From: Deltaproteobacteria bacterium | GTDB taxonomy: Bacteria > Bdellovibrionota > Bdellovibrionia > Bdellovibrionales > JAMPXM01 | Reading direction: 5' to 3' | DNA length: 64,000 nucleotides | Assembly (NCBI GenBank): GCA_017302795.1 | Contig: JAFLCB010000002.1 | Location: 434,001-498,000, forward strand | Shown here: positions 39,824-46,706 of the stretch, piece after piece | Numbering within the stretch: the stretch's first letter is position 1 | How the letters are laid out: every line of letters starts with the position of its first letter | Made by a program: the position numbers and the translations under genes | Notes under the pieces: model-generated | Database searches by the model: none | What the model saw: the letters and a program-made list of their open reading frames with translations, nothing else | What the model was told of the DNA's origin: nothing

Positions 39824-40915
39824 TTAGTCGAACTTTTCCTTTTCAAGTTTCGAGAGTCCGAGTGTCTTTAATAACGACGGTAGCTTTGAGAGCGCGAGAT
39901 TCATCCGCATAAATTCGCGCATCGGCATCAGTGGGTTTCCGCCGTAGGCCCCAGGTTTGGAAATTGATTTTCGAACGACCGATACTCCGGCGAGCTGGAC
40001 ATCGTCGCAGATCTCAATGTGCCCCGTGACTGATGTATTGCCGCCGCAGATGAATCCGCGACCAATTTTGGTTGAGCCGGCTACATTGAAACCTGCAGTG
40101 ATAATCGAACCTGCGCCAATGGAAACATTGTGGGCAATGTGAATTCGATTGTCGAGAATGGCGCCTTTGCCGATGCGCGTTTCTCCAAAAGTTCCTCTGT
40201 CTATCGTGGCTGTCGACCCCAAGTGGACGCCGTCCTCAAGGATGACTTTTCCTTGGTGCGGGATTCGGTAGTGACGTCCCTTTAAATCGTGGGCGTAGCC
40301 AAACCCTTCTTTTCCCAAGGCTGAGTGTGGGTGAATTTCGCAGTCAGCACCAATTTCCGTATGATGACCGATGTAAACAAAGGGATGAATCACGGTGCGA
40401 GGGCCGATCTGCGCGTCAATTTCGACAACGACATGTGAAGCGATCACGGCCTCGTCGCCAATCTTTGCGCCCCGGGCAATGACGGCATAGGCGCCGATGC
40501 GGGCAGTCGGCGAGACAACGGCTTCTGGATGAATGATTGCAGTGGGGTGCTGAAGGCAGGGCTCATCGGAATTGACATAAGGAGTCTTAAGAAAAAACCG
40601 TTGGACCGTTTCGCGCATCGCTCGCTCTGGTTCGGGAGAGTAAAAAATCAGCTTTTCAGGGGCTGGTTTTCTTTCCTCGATCGATTTGCGAAGTTCATCC
40701 GGTAAGCAAAGAGCCTTTGCGCGCGAATTAAGGCCGGACTCAACATGTTTCGCATTTGAAACGAAAATGAGGTCTTCCGCAGATGCGAGATCTGGAGCTG
40801 AAACAAAATTAAAATAAAGATCTTTGTCGGCGGTCTTGGTGCTCCAAGAGAACGAGGAAACCAACGGTCCGAGGTGTTCAATCACTTGCTTGAGCGATAC
40901 ATTTAAGCGGGTCAT
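39824..40915 (-). CDS. lpxD: UDP-3-O-acylglucosamine N-acyltransferase
   Basis: A 363-residue left-handed beta-helix acyltransferase of lipid A synthesis. The N-terminal domain (1-115) is followed by hexapeptide repeats from about 125 (HPEAVVSPTARIGAYAVI, GDEAVIASHVVVE). The catalytic His lies in DNRIHIAHNVSIGAGSII. The C-terminal helices end the protein. LpxD features such as FGYAHDLKGRHYRIPHQG are seen. Here it is alone, away from lpxA, lpxB and fabZ, so it could be a second copy. Confidence 0.88.
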   Translation of the reverse strand: MTRLNVSLKQVIEHLGPLVSSFSWSTKTADKDLYFNFVSAPDLASAEDLIFVSNAKHVESGLNSRAKALCLPDELRKSIEERKPAPEKLIFYSPEPERAMRETVQRFFLKTPYVNSDEPCLQHPTAIIHPEAVVSPTARIGAYAVIARGAKIGDEAVIASHVVVEIDAQIGPRTVIHPFVYIGHHTEIGADCEIHPHSALGKEGFGYAHDLKGRHYRIPHQGKVILEDGVHLGSTATIDRGTFGETRIGKGAILDNRIHIAHNVSIGAGSIITAGFNVAGSTKIGRGFICGGNTSVTGHIEICDDVQLAGVSVVRKSISKPGAYGGNPLMPMREFMRMNLALSKLPSLLKTLGLSKLEKEKFD

Positions 40916-41112
40916 TTCATCCTCCTACAACGAATGCGGCATTCGGGCACGCGACTTCCGACTTGTTTTCGCGACTTGTTTTCTCTGCTTGTTTTCCCTG
41001 GGCGTCTCCTCTAGTTTGTGCTTTGAATTTGAGGTGTCTTAAGAAGAACCTTCTTAAGGAGTTGATTGTGCTGAATCGGCTGCGGCGAATTTCGCGTCGC
41101 ATCGGAGGATGG

Positions 41113-42063
41113 GTGACTGCAAGTAAATCGACCGGAAAAACTGCCGGAAAACCGGCGGCCAAAACTGCTGTGAAGAAACCAGCAGTAAAGCCAGCTGCGA
41201 AATCGGCTGGAAAAACTAATGCTGCTGGATCTGAAAAAGCAGGTGCAATGGCCAAAGCAGGTGCATCTGCGAAGGCAGTCGTTAAGTCTTCCGGGAAGCC
41301 TGCGGGAAAATCAGCGGCGAAGCCTGCTGCTGCGAGGCCTGCCATTAAGACGTCTTCGAAACCAGCGGGAAAACTTGGCGCACAGCCGCCTGTCAAAGTA
41401 GCAGGAAAAACTGTTCTTAAGCCTGCGGTCAATGCCACGCCCTCGTCGAAACTGGTGGGGAAATCTGCATTACCCGTTACCGAAAAGGTGCCGTTAAAAG
41501 CAGCGGTTCCAGAGAAGGCTTCGGCGAAATCGGGGAAAATAGAAAAAGCACCGGGAAAAATGACCGGCAAAGCGCCTGCGTCGGAAGCCGATAAAAAAAA
41601 GGGTAAGCCGGGCAAAGGTAAAGTTCAGGAGATGGACGAGCCGGCGCTTTTGGAGCCGGATATCGATTCCGACTTCGAAGAACTTGGACTATCGGATGCC
41701 AATTTGGCCGCTGATTTGGAAGCGGTTGAAGTGGAGCCGGCTGAGGTCTCTCCTTCCGCGGGTTTGTTGGCGATTATGAAGCCGACGTCGCCAGATGCTG
41801 AAAAGAATGGCGAAAAGAAAAAGAAGAAAGATGACCTCAAACTGGATCGCGGTGGCGATCTTGAGGCGCAGTGGATGCAAATTAAGGAAAAAAACAAGGC
41901 TTTGAAGGCTCTGCCATACAAAATGTCAGAAAGTTTCGAGGCCCGAACTCCGATCTTGCACAAGGTGCTCGGATGGGGCTTTATCATCTCGAATCAGAAT
42001 GACCGTTTGGAAGTCTTGTTCCAGCAGGGTATTAAGTTTCTGATTTCGAACTACAAAACATAA
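41113..42063 (+). CDS. Histone H1-like basic protein with C-terminal Tudor-like domain
   Basis: A 316-residue protein in three parts: a Lys/Ala/Pro/Gly-rich tail of about 180 residues (repeats such as KPAAKTAVKKPAVKPAAK), an acidic segment (EPALLEPDIDSDFEELGLSD), and a compact C-terminus of about 75 residues ending HKVLGWGFIISNQNDRLEVL and FQQGIKFLISNYKT. The last pattern (H-x5-G-x-I, L-x-V-x-F, G-x-K-x-L) resembles the small Tudor-like fold at the end of PcrA/UvrD. The start GTG 41113 follows GGAGGA; longer frames upstream exist without such a site. It precedes infA by 18 bases. A DNA- or RNA polymerase-linked role is inference. Confidence 0.7.
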   Translation: MTASKSTGKTAGKPAAKTAVKKPAVKPAAKSAGKTNAAGSEKAGAMAKAGASAKAVVKSSGKPAGKSAAKPAAARPAIKTSSKPAGKLGAQPPVKVAGKTVLKPAVNATPSSKLVGKSALPVTEKVPLKAAVPEKASAKSGKIEKAPGKMTGKAPASEADKKKGKPGKGKVQEMDEPALLEPDIDSDFEELGLSDANLAADLEAVEVEPAEVSPSAGLLAIMKPTSPDAEKNGEKKKKKDDLKLDRGGDLEAQWMQIKEKNKALKALPYKMSESFEARTPILHKVLGWGFIISNQNDRLEVLFQQGIKFLISNYKT

Positions 42064-42081
42064 GACAGGGTATAGGGACGG

Positions 42082-42300
42082 ATGGCTAAGGACGATCTAG
42101 CGCAACTTGAAGGAAAAATTGTCGACGTAAATGCAGGGGGCCTCTATCGAGTGCTTCTTGATAACAATGTCGAGATCGTCGCGCGGCTCTGCGGCAAGAT
42201 GCGCCGCTTCAACATTCGTGTTGTCGTCGGCGATAAAGTGACTGTTGGCGTGTCGCCCTATGACCCTACGAATGGCTTGATTCTTTATCGACACAAGTGA
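42082..42300 (+). CDS. infA: Translation initiation factor IF-1
   Basis: A 72-residue S1-type OB-fold protein binding the ribosomal A site. LEGKIVDVNAGGLYRVLLDNN, LCGKMRRFNIRVVVGDKVTV and SPYDPTNGLILYR are the family sequence. It is preceded by a GGGACGG-type site, and lies between the basic protein gene and tex. Confidence 0.96.
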   Translation: MAKDDLAQLEGKIVDVNAGGLYRVLLDNNVEIVARLCGKMRRFNIRVVVGDKVTVGVSPYDPTNGLILYRHK

Positions 42301-42344
42301 TCCGCTAGTTGGACTAAATCCAAACTTTTATTCCTGAGGATATT

Positions 42345-44978
42345 ATGAGCGCCGTGAGCCTCACTCCGATTTCATTCGCAGCTTTTCGAGAAAAGTTCAT
42401 TTCCGGTGTTTCACTGAAGGCAGCGCAAGCTGTTCTTGAGTTGGCAGCAGAGGGCGGTACCGTGCCGTTCATTGCTCGTTACCGAAAAGAAAAAACAGGC
42501 GGTCTCGACGAAGTCGAAATTCGCGCCGTGATTGAAGGTAACGAAACGCTCGGCGAGCTTAATAAGCGTCGCGAGTTCGTTATGACCGAAATTCACGGCC
42601 AGGGGAACCTGACGGACGAACTAAAGGCGCGCATTACCACTTGCATGGAGCTAGGTGATCTCGAAGAGATTTATCGTCCGTACAAGAAAAAGAAAAAGAC
42701 CAAAGCGACACTCGCACGCGAAGCAGGGCTCGAGCCCTTGGCAGACTGGATTTGGAAGATTGGTCACATGGAGGTTACTCCAGAGGTCACTCTTGAAATC
42801 AAAGCGAAAGACTTCCTCAACATTCCAGCGGGAATCGCGACGTACGATCTAGCACTTAAGGGCGCACAGGATATCGTGGTTGAGAAACTTTCGAATGATC
42901 CGGTTTTGCGTGAACGCATTCGTGCGAACTTCTTCGACCATGGGAAGATCGTTTCGAAGAAAGCAAAAGGCTTTAAGCCGCACTCGAAATACGAAATGTA
43001 CGCTGAGTTTGCGGAGCCGGTGAAAAGCTTGGCCGAGAAAAAAGCCTCTCACCGATACTTGGCGATGCGCCGTGGATGGGCAGAAGAAGAGCTGACTGTT
43101 GGTGTTGAAGGCGATGAAGCTGGAAACCTTCAGGCGTTTGAGCGTTCGACGTATACACCGGCCGCCGATAAAGCGGTCGCGACGAATGCTGAAATTGGCA
43201 AAGTGATCGAATTTTTAAAGACGTGCGCAAAGCTTGCGTACACCGTTCACGTTCATCCTTCGATTTCAAACGAAGTGCACCGCGTGTTGAAAGACAATGC
43301 CGACAAAGATGCGATCACAGTTTTCGCTGAAAACGTGCGCAAGGTCTTACTTGGTAGTCCATTTGGACCAAAGTGCGTTTTAGGAATCGATCCAGGTCTG
43401 CGCACGGGTTGCAAAGTAGCTTTGATCGATAAGCAGGGTAATTTCATTTCGAACACCGTGCTTCAGATCTTGGGCGAAGGTGCGCACGAAAAAGCGAAAG
43501 CTCTTTTTGCAGAAGTGACGATGCAGATTTCCATTGATGCGATTGCCGTTGGTAACGGAACGGGCGGTCGCGAAGCAGAGACGTTCATTCGTAAAGTGCT
43601 AAAGGAAATCGGCGTGGAAACGCCAGTGATTTTGGTCAGCGAATCTGGAGCGTCGGTTTACTCGGCAAGTGATGTAGCTCGAGAAGAGTTCCCAGAATTG
43701 GATCTGACGGTTCGTGGAGCGATTTCGATTGCTCGTCGTCTTCAGGATCCACTGGCTGAACTTGTAAAAGTAGATCCTAAGAGTATTGGTGTCGGTCAGT
43801 ATCAGCACGATGTTTCGCAAACGGCTTTGAAAAAGTCGCTGGGCGAAGTGGTTGAATCTTGTGTGAACGGTGTGGGTGTTGATTTGAACACGGCGTCGGC
43901 ACCGCTCCTTTCCTACGTCGCTGGTATCGGACCAGCGTTGGCAAAGTCGATTGTTGAGCAGCGAAAGACGTCTGGTCTATTTGCTGATCGCGATCAATTG
44001 ATGAAAGTGCCTCGCTTTAGCGCCAAAGTTTACGAGCAGTGTGCGGGCTTCCTAAGAATTCCGACAGGTAAACATCCGCTTGATGCGACCGGTGTTCACC
44101 CTGAGCGTTACGCCGCTGTTCGCGATATGGCGGCAGAGCTTGGCGTACCGGTTACCGGTCTTTTGGGTGATGGCGCAAAGAAGCTTCTTTCGCTTCGTGA
44201 GAAGTGGTCGAAGATCATCGGTGAATTCACATTTGACGACATTGCTCGCGAACTTGAAAAGCCAGGTCGCGATCCGCGTGATCCGTTTAAGGTCTTTGCT
44301 TTCCGCGATGATATTTTTGAAGTGAAAGATCTTAAAGAGGGCATGATCTGCCCAGGGATCGTCACGAACGTAACTAACTTTGGTGCGTTCGTTGATATCG
44401 GTGTTCACCAAGATGGCCTGGTTCATATTTCGGAACTCTCTACGAAGTTCGTAGATGATCCGCGCAAGGTTGCAAACCCTGGCGATCAAGTGACAATCAG
44501 GGTCTTAGGTGTAGACATGGAAAAGACTCAGATCTCTTTGTCCATGATCTTAGAGGCCGACTCTCCTCGCGAACGTGCGCCTCGCGAACAACGTGTACCT
44601 CGTGCGGAAGCCGGGCGCGGCGGTGGTCGCGGTGCAAAGCGCGAAGCTCCGGCTGCACCCGCTCCAACTCCGACTCCGGGACCTCGTGTAGGTGGACCGC
44701 AGCCGCGTGCGGCGGGCGATCAGACAAGAGACGGTGCGCGCGATAGCGGATCACGTCCGACTCCGCGTGGCCCAGGTCCGATTCAGCCAGCTGGTTCTGG
44801 CGGTGGTGACTCTGGTGGTAGTGGACTTGGTCGTGAGAGGGGTGGGCGTGTTGCTCATATTGGCTCGAACACAAGTGGTCCTCGGCAGCAGGGTGGCGGA
44901 CCTCGCGGTGGTCAGCCGTTCAACAATCCGTTCGCAGCTTTGTTGAATAACGATTCGAAGTCGAATCAAAAGCGGTAG
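42345..44978 (+). CDS. tex: Tex-family RNA-binding transcription accessory protein
   Basis: An 877-residue Spt6-like protein. In order: helical N-terminal domain with VPFIARYRKEKTGGLDEVEIR (hallmark), YqgF/RuvX-like domain from about 343 (CVLGIDPGLRTGCKVALID), helix-hairpin-helix region (VGVDLNTASAPLLSYVAGIGPALAKSIV) and an S1 domain near 660-735 (GMICPGIVTNVTNFGAFVDIG). The last about 140 residues are an Arg/Gly/Pro-rich, probably disordered RGG-like extension that the standard Tex lacks. A ribosome site GAGGA precedes the ATG. Confidence 0.95.
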   Translation: MSAVSLTPISFAAFREKFISGVSLKAAQAVLELAAEGGTVPFIARYRKEKTGGLDEVEIRAVIEGNETLGELNKRREFVMTEIHGQGNLTDELKARITTCMELGDLEEIYRPYKKKKKTKATLAREAGLEPLADWIWKIGHMEVTPEVTLEIKAKDFLNIPAGIATYDLALKGAQDIVVEKLSNDPVLRERIRANFFDHGKIVSKKAKGFKPHSKYEMYAEFAEPVKSLAEKKASHRYLAMRRGWAEEELTVGVEGDEAGNLQAFERSTYTPAADKAVATNAEIGKVIEFLKTCAKLAYTVHVHPSISNEVHRVLKDNADKDAITVFAENVRKVLLGSPFGPKCVLGIDPGLRTGCKVALIDKQGNFISNTVLQILGEGAHEKAKALFAEVTMQISIDAIAVGNGTGGREAETFIRKVLKEIGVETPVILVSESGASVYSASDVAREEFPELDLTVRGAISIARRLQDPLAELVKVDPKSIGVGQYQHDVSQTALKKSLGEVVESCVNGVGVDLNTASAPLLSYVAGIGPALAKSIVEQRKTSGLFADRDQLMKVPRFSAKVYEQCAGFLRIPTGKHPLDATGVHPERYAAVRDMAAELGVPVTGLLGDGAKKLLSLREKWSKIIGEFTFDDIARELEKPGRDPRDPFKVFAFRDDIFEVKDLKEGMICPGIVTNVTNFGAFVDIGVHQDGLVHISELSTKFVDDPRKVANPGDQVTIRVLGVDMEKTQISLSMILEADSPRERAPREQRVPRAEAGRGGGRGAKREAPAAPAPTPTPGPRVGGPQPRAAGDQTRDGARDSGSRPTPRGPGPIQPAGSGGGDSGGSGLGRERGGRVAHIGSNTSGPRQQGGGPRGGQPFNNPFAALLNNDSKSNQKR

Positions 44979-44993
44979 AAAAGGGCGATTGTT

Positions 44994-45365
44994 ATGAAGG
45001 CACTTTTGGCGGTCGCGGTTCTTCTGCTAAGCGCATGCGGAACCGGATCGCAGTTTAAGTGGGAAGAGTCTGGGGCTAGCAAAGCCATTCGTCGCCCGAT
45101 TGAAGAAAATCTCGGTTTGTTCAAACTTTGCCTCGAGGATGAGCGCAAACGAAATCCCGATTTCGAAGGCGATCTCACGATGGATTGGCAGATCGATGAC
45201 CAAGGGATAGCTAGCAAAGCCATGCGACGGCTAGGCTCTATAAGGGACGGTGATTTTGTTCGTTGTGTTGGCGAAAAGATTGAGGCGATAAAATTTTCTC
45301 CGGCCGAACCCGGTAAGACTTTATCTGTGACCTATCCCTTCCAGTTTCAGAGAAAATCCAATTGA
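44994..45365 (+). CDS. AgmX/PglI C-terminal-domain lipoprotein (copy 1)
   Basis: A 123-residue lipoprotein with signal MKALLAVAVLLLSAC (lipobox LSAC, Cys at residue 15). The mature part has the AgmX/PglI-type energy-transducer-like fold known from myxobacterial gliding and TonB-related proteins: KLCLEDE, then GDLTMDWQIDDQGIASKAMRR, RCVGEKIEAIKFSPAEPG and YPFQF. It is 16 bases after tex and paired with a paralogue. Role unknown. Confidence 0.78.
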   Translation: MKALLAVAVLLLSACGTGSQFKWEESGASKAIRRPIEENLGLFKLCLEDERKRNPDFEGDLTMDWQIDDQGIASKAMRRLGSIRDGDFVRCVGEKIEAIKFSPAEPGKTLSVTYPFQFQRKSN

Positions 45366-45730
45366 AAACGATTCTTGTGGCGGTCGCGGTATTCTTGCTA
45401 AGCGCGTGTGGAACTGGACCGCTGATTAAATCGTCAGAAGAGTCTGACAAGGCTAAAGGCATTCGATTAGCAATTCGAGAAAATGTAAGGCTGATACAGG
45501 CTTGTTATGAGGCTGAGCTCAAACAAGATGCCGGATTTTCTGGTGAACTCACTATGGAATGGGACATCGACGACAAAGGTGTCGCCTCTAACGTTAATCG
45601 AAAGTCTGGCTCGATTATCAAAGAGTCTATGGTCCGCTGTGTCGCTAAGCAGATAGAAGGAATTGAGTTTTCTCCTTCAGAGCCAGGCAATGTCACAACC
45701 GTGAGTTATCCATTTAAATTCTTGCAGTAA
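45362..45730 (+). CDS. AgmX/PglI C-terminal-domain lipoprotein (copy 2)
   Basis: A 122-residue paralogue of the preceding gene, started by TTG in a TTGA overlap with its stop. Signal and lipobox LSAC are alike, and the mature part has the same order of motifs: QACYEAEL, GELTMEWDIDDKGVASNVN, RCVAKQIEGIEFSPSEPG, YPFKF. The tandem copies arose by duplication and have diverged. The cysteine pair (CYE and RCV) is kept in both. Confidence 0.78.
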   Translation: MKTILVAVAVFLLSACGTGPLIKSSEESDKAKGIRLAIRENVRLIQACYEAELKQDAGFSGELTMEWDIDDKGVASNVNRKSGSIIKESMVRCVAKQIEGIEFSPSEPGNVTTVSYPFKFLQ

Positions 45731-45741
45731 CCATCTGAAGT

Positions 45742-46527
45742 TCACTTTTTTAGCTCAAGCAATCGATCGACGATTTGCACAAAGCCTTTGCCGCCTTCTC
45801 TTTGAGCGACAAAGGCTGGTTTTGACTTAAGGCGGTCGGTAAACTTCGTGATGTTCGCAACTGCGAAGGAGCTTTGAAACGCGCCAAACATGGGTTCGTC
45901 GTTAGGCGAATCGCCGCAGAAAGCGATGCCGTTCTGGCCGGAATCGAACGCGAAACCAAGTTCGCGGCTGCAGTATTCTTTTGTCATCGAAAGCTTGTCG
46001 TAGCTGCCGAACCAGCCATTCACGTGTATGGAACTTACCTTGGCCACTGCGCCATGCTTTTCGAAAATGGAAACGATCTGATTGATGTCACTGTCAGGCA
46101 ATGGGCCGACATCTTCGGCGAAATCGACGGCAAGATCCATCAGTCGAGAAAACTGATCGCTGGCGATGGCACAGCCACGCACATTGCGCAGCACTTCATA
46201 TTTTATTAGCTCAAGTTTTTCGCGATTCGCCTTCATCGTGGCTTCGTTGAAAACAAAGTGCCGCTTCATTTTTCGGTCGTGGTAGCGAAAATAAAAACCA
46301 CCATTTTCGCCGATGATGCCGTGGACCGGCCAAAATCGGGCGATCATTTCGCACCAACCGGCTGGACGTCCAGTGACAGGAACCACGCGAATTCCATTTT
46401 CGTGAAGGCGCCACAGGCTTTCGTAGGCGGCAGCGTGTAGCTGACCTTCGTCGGTGATGGTGTCGTCAATATCAGTGAAAACAGTGTGAACTTCGGAGTT
46501 GGTGAAGGATGCAAGCGGTTTCATCAT
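45742..46527 (-). CDS. HAD-superfamily phosphatase (Cof/MPGP-like)
   Basis: A 261-residue HAD hydrolase with the IIB-type cap. Motif I VFTDIDDTITDEG, motif II VVPVTGRPAGW, Lys motif III in SYDKLSMTKEYC and motif IV IAFCGDSPNDEPMFGAF are all present; IIGENGGFYF follows motif II, as in mannosyl-3-phosphoglycerate and sucrose phosphatases. The start is taken at an ATG pair (46527/46524) after AGAGGG. The substrate is probably a sugar phosphate. Confidence 0.85.
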   Translation of the reverse strand: MMKPLASFTNSEVHTVFTDIDDTITDEGQLHAAAYESLWRLHENGIRVVPVTGRPAGWCEMIARFWPVHGIIGENGGFYFRYHDRKMKRHFVFNEATMKANREKLELIKYEVLRNVRGCAIASDQFSRLMDLAVDFAEDVGPLPDSDINQIVSIFEKHGAVAKVSSIHVNGWFGSYDKLSMTKEYCSRELGFAFDSGQNGIAFCGDSPNDEPMFGAFQSSFAVANITKFTDRLKSKPAFVAQREGGKGFVQIVDRLLELKK

Positions 46528-46606
46528 CCCTCTATCGGACCAGGTCGTGCCGCGGCGTTCAAGATGCAATTCTGAAAATTCCCTTGCCCTGGCATGGTCG
46601 TTCGCT

Positions 46607-46670
46607 CCACTTTAGGTGAAGTGGATGCAGTTCATCGCAGCGCGCCACGTGGCGCTGCAGGCGATGAACT
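46607..46670. promoter_or_regulatory. Two palindromes between the HAD gene and topA
   Basis: TCCACTT-TAGGTG-AAGTGGA (46607-46626) is directly followed by a longer imperfect palindrome with outer arms AGTTCATCGC (46629-46638) and GCGATGAACT (46661-46670) and inner arms GCAGCG / CGCTGC around CCACGTGG. They stand in the divergent promoter region, so an operator or a leader hairpin for topA is plausible. Confidence 0.5.
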
Positions 46671-46706
46671 AATCTCATTCAAGTAAAACATCAGGCGAAG
46701 GCGAAC

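Noticed and set aside
40917-41615. Long minus-strand frame opposite the Lys/Ala-rich gene
   Set aside because: It is a composition shadow: Ala/Phe/Pro repeats complementary to the KA repeats.
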